Below, one piece after another: positions 1-8,113 of a DNA stretch of 18,502 nucleotides; within the stretch, counting starts at the first letter, position 1, and every line of letters starts with the position of its first letter. The stretch spans positions 1-18,502 of the forward strand of contig CAYWNA010000263.1 of NCBI GenBank assembly GCA_964459305.1, read 5' to 3'. Below the pieces are notes generated by a model, which saw nothing but the letters and a program-made list of their open reading frames with translations, made no database searches and was not told the origin of the DNA. A program made the translations under genes and the position numbers. This stretch comes from CAYWNA01 sp964459305 (GTDB lineage: Bacteria; Planctomycetota; Planctomycetia; Pirellulales; Pirellulaceae).

Positions 1-2
1 AC

Positions 3-197
3 TCAAGTCGCCCAATTGACAGGCTGGAAGCCTATCCCACGACTAAATCAACAGAGCCCATGAGCGAGGGTGTCCGAGAACTGCGCCAGGACTGGCACAC
101 GCCGGATTACGACGCGATAAATCTCGACTCGGCTCCTCTGGGGGGAGACAAGTGGATCGCCCTCGACTGCATCAGGCACGTCTCTGTGCAAGATTGA
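3..197 (+). CDS. possible 3' end of an upstream gene (partial, unrecognised)
   Basis: A frame is open from the first bases of the window to a TGA at 195-197, giving 64 codons. It includes an internal ATG at 60 (45 codons from there), but that ATG has no convincing ribosome-binding site, so if this is a gene its start lies outside the window. The C-terminal residues include DWHTPDYDAINLDS and KWIALDCIRH, which I do not recognise; no domain or signal is visible. It would sit 62 bp upstream of the glycosidase gene on the same strand. Against it, the frame runs through a short palindromic repeat near base 20, and open frames of this size arise easily in GC-rich DNA. Confidence 0.25.
   Translation, partial: SSRPIDRLEAYPTTKSTEPMSEGVRELRQDWHTPDYDAINLDSAPLGGDKWIALDCIRHVSVQD
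17..40. repeat. short palindromic repeat, REP-like
   Basis: AGGCT at 21-25 and AGCCT at 29-33 form a 5-bp hairpin with a GGA loop, extended imperfectly by flanking bases. From memory, the surrounding wording resembles a dispersed palindromic repeat of planctomycete chromosomes. That link is recollection and could not be tested here. Confidence 0.3.
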
Positions 198-219
198 ACC
201 GGGGCTTTCGCCGCGTTAA

Positions 220-241
220 GATTCGGTTTTCCAACCGATTC
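220..241 (+). promoter_or_regulatory. imperfect hairpin in the leader of the first glycosidase gene
   Basis: GATTCGGTT (220-228) and AACCGATTC (233-241) pair over 9 positions with one mismatch around a TTCC loop. The hairpin ends 18 bases before the ATG at 260 and just upstream of the GAGG ribosome-binding site. It could influence translation or end an upstream transcript. There is no T-tract, so a classical terminator is unlikely. Confidence 0.3.
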
Positions 242-259
242 AGCCAATCGAGGCTTGCC

Positions 260-1867
260 ATGGAAGATTCCCTTTCGCACCGGCTTTCCGCCGCGGCACT
301 GATCGTCCTGCTCGTCAACTTTCCGGCTGATGCCGAGCCTCGGGTTTTGATAGCCAGTGCGACCGACGGGGGGACAACGTGGCGGTACGCAACCGACAAG
401 CCGGGCGACCATTGGACCAGGCCCGACTTTGAGGACAGCGATTGGGCTCAGGGTAAGGCCGGATTCGGCGTCACCGATCACGTCACGCCGCCGGCCACTA
501 TCGGCACTTCCTGGAAGACGTCCGAGATCTGGCTCCGCAAGACGATCGACGTGCCCGATCTGCTGGAATTCACCTCGGCCGCCTTGATCGTCCGGCATGA
601 TGAAGACGTCGAGGTGTTCGTCAACGGCACCATGGTCTTCTCGACCGTGGGTTTCAACACGGAGTGGACTGCGTACGACGTCAGCCAGGAATTCAGGACC
701 ACACTGAAGCCGGGCAAGAACCTTGTCGCGGTCCACGTCAAACAGACCAGCGGCGGACAGTACATCGATGTGGGCCTCGTCCTCGACCCGAATCAGAAAC
801 TGACTTTGGCCGTCAAACCGATGGATCCGGCCGAACTGCAGAAGCTTCGCGACACCCGCTGGTCGGAAGAGAAGGCCTGGGCGTGGCATGCCGACGTGGG
901 CCCGATCGTCGGGTGCAACTACCTGCCGCGGACGGCCGTGAACATGACTGAAATGTGGCAGAAGGAAACCTTCGACCCAAAGACGATCGATGAGGAACTC
1001 GGTTGGGCGGAAAAGGCTGGCTACAACAGCCTGCGAGTGTTTGTGCAGTATCTCGTCTGGAAGGACGATCCCGATGGCCTCAAGCAGCGGATGGACCAGT
1101 TCTTGTCGATTGCGGACAAGCATGGCATGCGCGTCATGTTGATTCCGTTTTGCGATTGTGCCTTTGCCGGTCGCGAGCCGTACTTGGGCAAGCAGGACGA
1201 ACCGGTGCCGGGCGTGCACAACAGCGGTTGGGTCCCCAGCCCGGGCTTGAAACGGGTGGTCGATCGTACGGCGTGGCCCGATTTGGAGCGATACATCAAG
1301 GATCTCGTCGGCCGGTTCGCCAACGACCGCCGCGTGCTGATCTGGGACCTCTACAACGAGCCGGGCAACTCGCGGATGGGCGAGAAGAGCTTGCCGCTGG
1401 CGGCCGCAGCGTCTCGCTGGGCACGCGAGGCGAAACCCGCTCAGCCGCTGACCATCGGCGCGTGGACCAACTTCGACGGTCGCATGTCAAAAGCTTTGAT
1501 GGGGATGTCCGACGTCGTGTCGTTCCACGGCTACGACGGGCCTGCGGGTGTCGCCGGCAAGAGCCTGATCTGCCGCGGGTACAACCGGCCCGTCTTGTGC
1601 ACCGAATGGCTGCACCGCCAGTCGGGCAACACGTTCGAGACGATCCTTCCGGTTTTCGCCCAGGACCGGATCGGCGGCTACCACTGGGGTCTGGTGGCTG
1701 GCCGGACGCAAACTTACATGCCGTGGGGATCGAAACCGGGCGACCCGATGCCACAGGTTTGGCAACACGACGTCATACGCTCCGACGGCGGGCCATACGA
1801 TGCGAAAGAGTTCGATCTATTGCGCCAATACCGTACCGATTTCCAGTCCGAAGAAAGGAAACCATGA
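260..1867 (+). CDS. secreted beta-sandwich plus GH5-like (clan GH-A) glycoside hydrolase
   Basis: This predicted exported glycosidase has 535 residues. The ATG at 260 is chosen over the upstream ATG at 152 because it follows GAGG at 6 bases and opens directly into a signal peptide (MEDSLSHRL, a hydrophobic core, then cleavage after ADA near residue 25). Residues about 40-175 resemble the beta-sandwich sugar-binding domain of GH2-type enzymes (WRYATDK, EIWLRKTI, HDEDVEVFVNG, GGQYIDVGLV). Residues about 217-530 look like a TIM barrel: CNYLP at its start, the acid/base candidate E367 in WDLYNEPG, and the nucleophile candidate E449 in LCTEWL. This Glu pair on strands 4 and 7 is the clan GH-A signature. 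The substrate cannot be told; beta-linked glycans are plausible. The stop overlaps the next ATG (ATGA), which implies translational coupling to its paralogue. Fold assignment is fairly sure; the CAZy family number is not. Confidence 0.85.
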   Translation: MEDSLSHRLSAAALIVLLVNFPADAEPRVLIASATDGGTTWRYATDKPGDHWTRPDFEDSDWAQGKAGFGVTDHVTPPATIGTSWKTSEIWLRKTIDVPDLLEFTSAALIVRHDEDVEVFVNGTMVFSTVGFNTEWTAYDVSQEFRTTLKPGKNLVAVHVKQTSGGQYIDVGLVLDPNQKLTLAVKPMDPAELQKLRDTRWSEEKAWAWHADVGPIVGCNYLPRTAVNMTEMWQKETFDPKTIDEELGWAEKAGYNSLRVFVQYLVWKDDPDGLKQRMDQFLSIADKHGMRVMLIPFCDCAFAGREPYLGKQDEPVPGVHNSGWVPSPGLKRVVDRTAWPDLERYIKDLVGRFANDRRVLIWDLYNEPGNSRMGEKSLPLAAAASRWAREAKPAQPLTIGAWTNFDGRMSKALMGMSDVVSFHGYDGPAGVAGKSLICRGYNRPVLCTEWLHRQSGNTFETILPVFAQDRIGGYHWGLVAGRTQTYMPWGSKPGDPMPQVWQHDVIRSDGGPYDAKEFDLLRQYRTDFQSEERKP

Positions 1868-4269
1868 GTTCCAGCAGTCTCAAGGCCACGGTGTTATGTC
1901 TAGCCGGGGCCTATGCGCTCGCCGCAACGGCCTCAGAAGCAGCGGAGCCGTACACAGCTTACTTGATGGCCTACTTTGGACCCGAGGAGAAACTCTTCTA
2001 CGCCTGGAGCCGGGACGCGCGTGAGTGGTCCGCGCTGAACGGCGGCAAACCGGTCTTCGCTCCCGGCGTGGGGGTGCGCGATCCTTTCGTGCAGCGCGTC
2101 AAGGGCACCTTCCACATGGTTCACACTGCTCCCAGGGCATCGTCTACGCCAGGGTGGGACCATCCAACGATCTGTCACTGGGAATCTTCAGACCTGGTAA
2201 ACTGGACTGGCGGGGCGATCGACGTCGTGCCCCCGGATCGCAAGCGTGCCTGGGCACCGGAGTTCTTTTACGAGGAAGAAACGGGACTATTTCACGTCTT
2301 CTGGGCGTCGATCTACAACGGTCACAACACCATGCACGTGGTCACCACGCGTGACTGGAGCGATATCGCCCCTGATCGGGCACAGGTCTTCTACGATATC
2401 GGCATCCACGACATCGACTTGAGCATCGTGCGGGTCGACGGCGTCTATTACGGATTCCACAAGCCGGGCAGCGTTGGCGACCTCATGGGGAACCGCCTGT
2501 CCACCTCGCGGACCCTGGATTCGCGGACGAATACGTTTGCCGAAGGAAAGCCGGGAAAGGTCGTGTTCGACGGCCAGTCCAAGCCCACCGAAGGACCGGA
2601 GGTGATCCAACTGATCGGTGAGAACAGGTGGTACATCTATGGTGATCCGTTCACCAGCCCCATGGAAGCGTGGGAAACGACCGACTTTATTGCGTTCAAG
2701 AAGATCGCCGTAAAGACAGTCCCCGGTTCCAAGCACTGCAGCATGCTACCCATCACGGAGACGGAGTTGAGCCGTCTGCGCGCAGTCTACGCCGATCCCG
2801 TCACAACGCTTCTACCGCATACCCGGCAGCATCCCGGCATCTGGAGGTACACGTTCGAGCAACCTGCCGGGGACTGGTTCAAGACGGGTTTTGTCGATTC
2901 GGCCTGGAAGCAGGGCAAAGGCGGCTTCGGCACTGCGGAAACTCCCAATACGGTCATCGGCACAGTTTGGAATACGAAGCAGATCTGGTTGCGCCGAGCA
3001 TTCACCGTTGACCAACTGCCGAAGGATGAGTTGTACCTGCAGCTTCATCACGATGAAGACACGACGGTGTATCTCAACGGCGTCCAGGCCGCCGAGGTCA
3101 CGTGGTACAACACGAACTATGACCTGGTACCCGTCGACGCGGCAGCAGCCAGTGCATTGCGACTCGGAAGGAATACCATCGCCGTGCATTGCCGTCAGAC
3201 CACCGGCGGGCAGTACATCGATGTGGGGCTGGTCGCGGTGAGGGAGAATCGTTGGTCGCGGGAGCGGGCATTGAAATGGTTCAACGACCAGCCTTGGCCC
3301 TGCGGCTTCAACTATATCCCCGCCAGCGCCATCAGCTACACCGAAATGTGGATGCCGTACAACTTCGACCCGCAGACGATCGACCGGGAATTGGCTTTGG
3401 CCGAGGACGCCGGTTTCAACTGCCTGCGCGTCGTCTTGCCGTTCGTGGTTTGGGAACACGACCCGGCAGCGTTCAAGAAACGGCTGCAGTCCTTTGTTTC
3501 CATCTGCGACAAGCGTGGGCTGAGGGTCATGCCTACTCTGTTCGACGACTGTGCCTTCGGCTCCGACGAAAAGCTCAAGAATCCGACCTACGGCAAACAG
3601 CCGGAAGTCCTCGAAGGATGGTACGCCAACGGATGGACGCCCAGTCCGGGGCACGACATGGTCCGCGATCCGACCACCTGGCCACAGCTGGAGAAGTACG
3701 TCAAAGACGTTGTCGGTGCCTTTAAGGACGATTCTCGCGTCTGGGTTTGGGACCTGTACAACGAACCGACCAACGGCGGCCTGGGCAATGTGTCGGTTCC
3801 ACTGACCGAGAGGGTTTTCCGATGGGCACGCGACGTCGACCCTTCGCAACCGTTGACCGTCGCCCAATGGAATGGCAACGCCGTTCTGAACAACGTGATC
3901 TTTGCCAACAGCGACGTGATCACGTTCCACGACTACGGTCCGGCCGACGGCTTGACGCGTCACATCGAAGAGCTTCAGCGACACGGCCGGCCGCTGATCA
4001 ACACCGAATGGCTCAACCGGGGCCGGGGCTCGCTCGTCGAAACCTGCTTGCCCGTGTTCCACAAGGCCAACGTCGGCTGTATGCACTGGGGACTGGTCAA
4101 CGGCAAGACGCAGACGCACCTTGCTTGGGGCTGGCGACCCGGCATGGGCGAACCGAATGTGTGGCAGCACGACCTCTTCCACGGCGACGGCAAGATCTAT
4201 CGTCCGGAAGAGATCGTGCTGTTTCGCCAATACTTGCTGGCAGGACCGTCCGAAGAAAAGGCGCCATGA
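1864..4269 (+). CDS. secreted three-part glycosidase: GH43-like propeller, beta-sandwich, GH5-like barrel
   Basis: The product has 801 residues. The start at 1864 overlaps the previous stop and follows AAGAAAGGAAACC; the frame is open much further upstream, but that part is only the shadow of the previous gene. A signal peptide (MSSSSLKATVLCLAG, ending ASEAAEP) begins the protein. Residues about 29-305 resemble the five-bladed propeller of GH43-type arabinosidases/xylosidases: candidate base D73 in VRDPF, candidate pKa-tuning D185 in HDIDLS, and candidate acid E243 in TEGPEV. Residues about 325-455 are a beta-sandwich (IWRYTF, HHDEDTTVYLNG, GGQYIDVGLV) and about 479-795 a GH-A barrel with E634 in DLYNEP and E715 in NTEWL. 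The last two parts align end to end with the upstream gene. One chain therefore carries two complete-looking active sites, which suggests debranching plus backbone cleavage of one polysaccharide (inference). Confidence 0.85.
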   Translation: MSSSSLKATVLCLAGAYALAATASEAAEPYTAYLMAYFGPEEKLFYAWSRDAREWSALNGGKPVFAPGVGVRDPFVQRVKGTFHMVHTAPRASSTPGWDHPTICHWESSDLVNWTGGAIDVVPPDRKRAWAPEFFYEEETGLFHVFWASIYNGHNTMHVVTTRDWSDIAPDRAQVFYDIGIHDIDLSIVRVDGVYYGFHKPGSVGDLMGNRLSTSRTLDSRTNTFAEGKPGKVVFDGQSKPTEGPEVIQLIGENRWYIYGDPFTSPMEAWETTDFIAFKKIAVKTVPGSKHCSMLPITETELSRLRAVYADPVTTLLPHTRQHPGIWRYTFEQPAGDWFKTGFVDSAWKQGKGGFGTAETPNTVIGTVWNTKQIWLRRAFTVDQLPKDELYLQLHHDEDTTVYLNGVQAAEVTWYNTNYDLVPVDAAAASALRLGRNTIAVHCRQTTGGQYIDVGLVAVRENRWSRERALKWFNDQPWPCGFNYIPASAISYTEMWMPYNFDPQTIDRELALAEDAGFNCLRVVLPFVVWEHDPAAFKKRLQSFVSICDKRGLRVMPTLFDDCAFGSDEKLKNPTYGKQPEVLEGWYANGWTPSPGHDMVRDPTTWPQLEKYVKDVVGAFKDDSRVWVWDLYNEPTNGGLGNVSVPLTERVFRWARDVDPSQPLTVAQWNGNAVLNNVIFANSDVITFHDYGPADGLTRHIEELQRHGRPLINTEWLNRGRGSLVETCLPVFHKANVGCMHWGLVNGKTQTHLAWGWRPGMGEPNVWQHDLFHGDGKIYRPEEIVLFRQYLLAGPSEEKAP

Positions 4270-4316
4270 ATGCGATTGCAGCCATGGCACCCGCTTCCAG
4301 CCGCCAAGAACGGTGA
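4266..4316 (+). pseudogene. 16-codon remnant at a third ATGA junction
   Basis: An ATG overlaps the stop of the 801-residue glycosidase exactly as that gene overlaps its own predecessor. The two junctions are alike (GAAGAAAGGAAACCATGA and GAAGAAAAGGCGCCATGA). The frame reads MNAIAAMAPASSRQER and then hits TGA. It could be the stub of a lost third gene of a tandem series, or a chance continuation of a duplicated junction. No homology to the signal peptides of the two full genes is evident beyond the junction. Confidence 0.3.
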
Positions 4317-4374
4317 TCGTGGATGGCGTTTCATGCTCCTGGGCCGATTCCCGCGATTACTTGAAGTGGACGTT

Positions 4375-5709
4375 TCAGTGGGCGATCTTCGTGTGCGGAA
4401 GGGTCCTTTTCAGTTCGCCGAGCCCAGCCTCCGAGATACCTGTTTTCGAGACATCCAGTTCCTTGAGCTTTGTGAATCGGGCCAAATGCGGGACAGAGGC
4501 GTCGGTGATCGGAACGCCGCGCAGCTCCAATCGCCCCAGGTTGGTGATCGTCGCCAATCGCGACAGGCCGGCGTCCGAAATTTTCACATCACGCAAGATC
4601 AAGGTCCGCAGTCCGTTCAGCTCGCCGAGTGCCTGCATTCCCGCGTCGGTCAGGGGCGTGGTCATCAGGTTCAACGACTTCAAGCTGGGCAGCGCCTTCA
4701 GGTGCTGTAGGGCATCGTCGCTAATGGGTGTGCCGCCCAAGTCTAGCCAATCCAGGTCCGTCATGTCTTTCAAATGGACCAGCCCGCTGCCACTGATGGC
4801 AAGCCGGCGGAGGTCCAGCCGGCGCAGCTTTGTTAGCCCGGCCAGGTGCGCCAGACCGTCGTCGGTGACCTGAAAGGCCTGGGCTAAGGATAAGTCCTCC
4901 AGATCGGTCAACTTGCCGACGAACTCCAGGCCGTAGTCGCTCACCGCCAGCGAATCCTCAATGGCCAGTGTTCGCAGTTGGCTCATCACTGCGAGATACT
5001 CCAAGCCGCCGTCACTGACCCCGCGACTGCGGACGCGGAGCGTCTGGAGTTTGTTCATGCCGGCGATCTGTTCGAGCCCGCCGTCGCCGATCTGATCGCT
5101 GCCTTCGAGATCAAGCGTGCGGAGATTTTCCAGTTGGGAGATGAAATACAGGCCGCCGTCGCTGATGTAACTGTCGGTCAGCACCAGGTGCTCTAGCCGC
5201 GGCAGGTCTTTGAAATACTCCGCCGCCGCGTCGGACATTCGCGTCAGGCGATGCAGGCGCAGCGATTCGACGTTCTTGAGCGCCGTGAGCGTCTGCACGC
5301 CGGTGTCGGTCACGCCGACGGTGTCCAGGTCGAGGGTCGTCAGGGCCGTGAGACGGGCCAGATGCGGCATGGACGCGTCGGTGATCTCAGCGCCCTTCAA
5401 GTGCAGGCGCTGAAGATGGGGCAAAGTAGCAAGCTGTTCAACGTCCGCGTCCGAAAGGCTGGCTTGCAGCAGGTCGACCGCGATCAGTCGTCCTTCGCCG
5501 TCGAATTCCGCCTGACCGTCCCACCGCTCGATCCGTTCCAGCAGTGGCGCAAAGGCTTCCGCATCGCCCTGGGGCGTGCTTGCCGGCGCCGTGGCCGGGG
5601 TGCCCGTGGCGTCATCTCGCGGCGCGACGTCCGTGCGCGGGGCCGACGGGCATCCAGCGGCGAAGATTATCACGCATCCGGCAGACCATAACTTCAGCGG
5701 TTGTTTCAT
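4375..5709 (-). CDS. leucine-rich-repeat lipoprotein
   Basis: The product has 444 residues. The start at 5709 is preferred over an upstream in-frame ATG at 5769 because it has a GGAGAGGA ribosome-binding site and begins a lipoprotein-type signal (MKQPLKLWSAGCVIIFAAGC, with C20 as the likely lipidated cysteine; the lipobox AAGC is slightly off consensus). A Pro/Ala/Thr-rich linker spans about residues 20-50. From about residue 75 there are 14 full repeats of about 24 residues and one partial, each of the form T/S-D-x-G/A-L-x-x-L-x-x-L-x-x-L-x-x-L-x-L-x-x-T-x-I. This is the cysteine-poor AMN1/F-box type of LRR common in planctomycetes. The fold implies protein-protein binding at the envelope; the partner is unknown. 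The gene converges on the glycosidase pair and ends 105 bp from it. Confidence 0.85.
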   Translation of the reverse strand: MKQPLKLWSAGCVIIFAAGCPSAPRTDVAPRDDATGTPATAPASTPQGDAEAFAPLLERIERWDGQAEFDGEGRLIAVDLLQASLSDADVEQLATLPHLQRLHLKGAEITDASMPHLARLTALTTLDLDTVGVTDTGVQTLTALKNVESLRLHRLTRMSDAAAEYFKDLPRLEHLVLTDSYISDGGLYFISQLENLRTLDLEGSDQIGDGGLEQIAGMNKLQTLRVRSRGVSDGGLEYLAVMSQLRTLAIEDSLAVSDYGLEFVGKLTDLEDLSLAQAFQVTDDGLAHLAGLTKLRRLDLRRLAISGSGLVHLKDMTDLDWLDLGGTPISDDALQHLKALPSLKSLNLMTTPLTDAGMQALGELNGLRTLILRDVKISDAGLSRLATITNLGRLELRGVPITDASVPHLARFTKLKELDVSKTGISEAGLGELKRTLPHTKIAH

Positions 5710-5759
5710 CGGGCAGATTCCTCTCCGACTTGGCCTGGTGGCCGCAGACAAACTCAGTA

Positions 5760-5785
5760 GTAGGCACACTCCGAAGTGTGCCTAC
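5760..5785. repeat. perfect 11-bp inverted repeat with 4-base loop
   Basis: GTAGGCACACT (5760-5770), loop CCGA, then AGTGTGCCTAC (5775-5785). All 11 positions pair. The hairpin lies 51 bp upstream of the LRR start and is not followed by a T-run on either strand, so it is more like a dispersed palindromic (REP/MITE-type) unit than a terminator. Confidence 0.7.
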
Positions 5786-5811
5786 CATACCATCCGCGGA
5801 CAAGTCTGACC

Positions 5812-5877
5812 TGTAACCGAACTCGCCAGAGTCCGGTTTTTCCCTACGCAGACCAAAGTCTGGCGACTTCGGCTACA
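5812..5877. repeat. imperfect 26-bp inverted repeat, REP-like pair
   Basis: The arm at 5812-5837 matches the reverse complement of the arm at 5852-5877 at 21 of 26 positions, with a 14-base spacer. The core ACTCGCCAGAGT (5821-5832) recurs inverted at 14788-14799, inside the coding region of the 14705 gene. Two inverted copies of a 20-30 bp unit is the layout of bacterial REP/BIME elements. Confidence 0.65.
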
Positions 5878-5928
5878 TGCGGAAAAGTGTCAATCTGGCC
5901 GCAGGTGGTCTACTACTGAAAACGCAGC

Positions 5929-6498
5929 TCAGCGTCCCACCGGTTGGACCGACGTTTTCTTGGTCGGCACGAGCCGCAGATCGGGTACGCCAGGCGTTTC
6001 GACGCCTCGGACGCGGAGCGAGTGGGCCAGCGCGGGCTTGTCGGCGTCGGCGGCGGTTGCCAGGGCTGCCTTCAGCGCGGCCGTTGCGTTCTCTCCGGGC
6101 AGACGCTCCAGCGCCATGCGCGCGTCCTCATGGAGGTCCCCGTTGGCCAACAGGGCCGCGACCGGTTCGACCGCTTCCTCGCCGGCGATCTGCCACGTCA
6201 TCCATAGCACGTCGCGTCGCAACTGCAACGGTTGGGAATCGCCGAGCAGCTTGAGTAACTCGGCTGCCACGGCTTTCGCTTCGTCCTCGGCACCCGGACG
6301 ACCGCCGTAGTAGACGATATTCTGAATCGCCCGATTGGCTGCCCGGGCCACCTCTAACTCGCCGCTCGCGGCAATCTTCGCCAGTGGCGGGACGGCCTGG
6401 GCTCCTACTGGCCCGGCGCCGTCGCGGGCGGCGGCACGCACTGTGGCGTCATCGCTTTGAATGTTCTCGATCAGTGAGTCAAGTGTCAGTTTTTCCAT
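5929..6498 (-). CDS. HEAT-repeat protein
   Basis: The product has 189 residues. The start at 6498 (MEKLTLDSLIENIQ) is chosen because it follows AAGGA at 8 bases; the frame is open far upstream, but that part is a shadow of the oxidoreductase gene. Repeated pairs of amphipathic helices rich in Ala and Leu (DDATVRAAARDGAGPVG, ELEVARAANRAIQNI, HEDARMALERL, NATAALKAAL) match the PBS-lyase/HEAT type over about residues 10-165. The tail after about 170 is Val/Pro/Lys-rich and unrepeated. No signal peptide or membrane segment is seen, so it is probably cytoplasmic. It lies 35 bp behind the Tat-exported oxidoreductase gene in the same direction, so the two are likely co-transcribed. A binding or chaperone-like role toward that enzyme before export is a guess. 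Confidence 0.8.
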   Translation of the reverse strand: MEKLTLDSLIENIQSDDATVRAAARDGAGPVGAQAVPPLAKIAASGELEVARAANRAIQNIVYYGGRPGAEDEAKAVAAELLKLLGDSQPLQLRRDVLWMTWQIAGEEAVEPVAALLANGDLHEDARMALERLPGENATAALKAALATAADADKPALAHSLRVRGVETPGVPDLRLVPTKKTSVQPVGR

Positions 6499-6533
6499 CG
6501 TCGGTATCCTTGTTGAGTTCGTTGTGGTCGGGA

Positions 6534-7892
6534 CTAAAGCACATGCGGGTACCGTTGCGGCCGGCCCATCAGACGTCGGGCCTGTTCGTCGCCGACGATC
6601 TCGCGCTTGCTGTGGTCCCACTGGAGCTTGCGGCCCAGCAGGAACGAGAGGTTGCCCAGCACGGTGAGGATAGCCACGTCGGCACTGGCTTCGACGTTCA
6701 TGATCGTCTTCTTGCCGGTCTTGATGCCTTCGAACCAATCCTCCTTGTGACCGGGACTCCGATAGACATCGATCGCGCCGGCGCCGGGTTGCCATTCGCG
6801 GGCCTTCCGTTCGGCCCAGGTGCCGCCATCGCCGCCCCAGTGGGTGAAGGTGCCCGTGTCGCCGCGATACACGGCGCCGTAGCCGGGGCGGGAGATTTTG
6901 CCACCCGGCTCGTTGCCGGTGCGTTCTTCCGGCGGCGCCGGGTTGCCCGGCTGATTCCAAGTGAGCACCCAATCGGGATTCTTGAACGTGTACTTGACGT
7001 TGATCTTCACGGCCGAATTCCAGAGGCCGCGATTTGGGGCTTCGCCCGTGGCTTCGACTTCGACCGGGCCGGTGCCATCGGCGTTCATCCACCACATGGC
7101 GCAGCTCATCACGTGGGCACCGCGATCGCGGATCTGTCCGCCACCCGACTCCATCATCCAACGGAAAGTGCCGTGGCAGTAGCCGCGATTGTACGGCCGC
7201 CACCGCAGCGGTCCGAGCCAGAAATCCCAGTCCAACTCGGCCGGCGGATCGCTGTCGGGCGCAAACGCGCCCGTGGGGCTGGGATAATGGAAGCAGTCGA
7301 CCTGCGTGACCCGGCCGATGTTGCCGTTCGCCAGATATCGGTGAGCCAAGTACGCCTCGGGTTGGCTCCGCCCCTGCGAGCCGACTTGTACCGCAATGCC
7401 GGCCTTGTTGGCGGCTGCGATCATCGCCTTGCCCTCCTCGACCGTACAGCAGGCGGGTTTTTCCACGTAGACGTGTTTGCCGCGCTCGGCGGCATGCACG
7501 GTCTGCGCGGCATGCCAATGGTCGGGCGTGGCAATCACCACGGCATCGATATCCTTCCGATCGAGCACGTAGCGATAGTCGCGGTAGCAGTCCGCCTGCG
7601 GCCCGGCGGCGCGCGAGGCGTTCGTTAGCCGTTTATCATCGATGTCGCACACGGCGGCGAGGTTCACTTCGCCACGTTTCAAGCGGCTCACCATGTCTCG
7701 TAAATGGTAGCCACCCATGCCGCCCACACCAATATGGCCAAACGTCAGGCGATCGTTGGCGCCAGCAACTCCCGGCGCGGCCAACACGCCGGAGGGGATC
7801 ACGTACGGCGCAGCCATGGTTCCGGCCACAACCGCCGATCCGGCGGTCTTGAGAAAGTTGCGGCGTGGGACGCCTTGGGGCTTTTTCTTCAT
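6534..7892 (-). CDS. Tat-exported Gfo/Idh/MocA family oxidoreductase (copy 1)
   Basis: The product has 452 residues. The start at 7892 follows AGGAGAAATC and opens with a twin-arginine signal (MKKKPQGVPRRNFLKTAG, hydrophobic stretch, Ala-rich cleavage region near residue 40). The Rossmann domain has the dinucleotide motif GVGGMGG, then CDID after strand 2, ATPDHWHAA, and the family EKP motif at 144-146, with K145 the usual catalytic/substrate lysine. The C-terminal alpha/beta domain (about 170-452) contains GGGQIRDRGAHVMS. Family members oxidise or interconvert sugars and polyols using NAD(P). Exported ones, such as glucose-fructose oxidoreductase of Zymomonas, are folded with cofactor bound before Tat export; applying that here is inference. 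The gene leads a two-gene unit with the HEAT protein and has its own promoter. Substrate unknown. Confidence 0.9.
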   Translation of the reverse strand: MKKKPQGVPRRNFLKTAGSAVVAGTMAAPYVIPSGVLAAPGVAGANDRLTFGHIGVGGMGGYHLRDMVSRLKRGEVNLAAVCDIDDKRLTNASRAAGPQADCYRDYRYVLDRKDIDAVVIATPDHWHAAQTVHAAERGKHVYVEKPACCTVEEGKAMIAAANKAGIAVQVGSQGRSQPEAYLAHRYLANGNIGRVTQVDCFHYPSPTGAFAPDSDPPAELDWDFWLGPLRWRPYNRGYCHGTFRWMMESGGGQIRDRGAHVMSCAMWWMNADGTGPVEVEATGEAPNRGLWNSAVKINVKYTFKNPDWVLTWNQPGNPAPPEERTGNEPGGKISRPGYGAVYRGDTGTFTHWGGDGGTWAERKAREWQPGAGAIDVYRSPGHKEDWFEGIKTGKKTIMNVEASADVAILTVLGNLSFLLGRKLQWDHSKREIVGDEQARRLMGRPQRYPHVL

Positions 7893-7942
7893 GATTTCTC
7901 CTGTTTGCGCTCTATCACGGAAAGTTTTCGCGACACGACGAC

Positions 7943-7971
7943 AGTATACCTGCCCGTTCAGCACCATTCAA
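7943..7971 (-). promoter_or_regulatory. sigma70-type promoter of the oxidoreductase copy 1 / HEAT unit
   Basis: Read on the - strand, TTGAAT (7971-7966) is followed after exactly 17 bases by TATACT (7948-7943). Each hexamer matches the consensus at four or five positions. Transcription would start near 7936, giving a leader of about 45 bases before the ATG at 7892. Confidence 0.6.
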
Positions 7972-8113
7972 ACGCTGTTCGACGGAACTCCCCTCCCGGT
8001 GCTTCCCAAACCGGATGGACTGAATCCATGACACAAGGAGATGAAGTTTCAAGGAAGGAGGAAGCCGAGGGGGCCGCCATGGAGGTTCGCGTCCCGATAA
8101 ATACAGGTGCCTT

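Larger units (their letters stand above)
5710..5928. other. repeat-rich gap between two - strand genes
   Basis: 219 bases without a credible gene. They hold a perfect 11-bp hairpin (5760-5785) and an imperfect 26-bp inverted pair (5812-5877), listed separately. I found no convincing promoter for the LRR gene here. The short open frames that cross the gap have no ribosome-binding site and consist mainly of repeat sequence. Confidence 0.7.

Noticed and set aside
107..1219. 370-codon open frame on the - strand
   Set aside because: Antisense to the first glycosidase, which has a signal peptide, domain motifs and a good start. The antisense translation has none.
1003..1863. In-frame upstream extension of the 801-residue glycosidase
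   Set aside because: The extension overlaps the first glycosidase in another frame and its translation is Arg/Gly/Pro-rich shadow sequence. The ATG at 1864 has a ribosome-binding site and a signal peptide.
2812..4290. 492-codon open frame on the - strand
   Set aside because: It is antisense to the catalytic barrel of the 801-residue glycosidase, has no ribosome-binding site or recognisable domain, and is explained by the GC-rich third codon positions of the real gene.
6499..7518. In-frame upstream extension of the HEAT protein
   Set aside because: It is a shadow of oxidoreductase copy 1. The start at 6498 has AAGGA at the right distance.
6384..7628. 414-codon open frame on the + strand
   Set aside because: Antisense to the Tat-exported oxidoreductase copy 1, whose family motifs are unambiguous.
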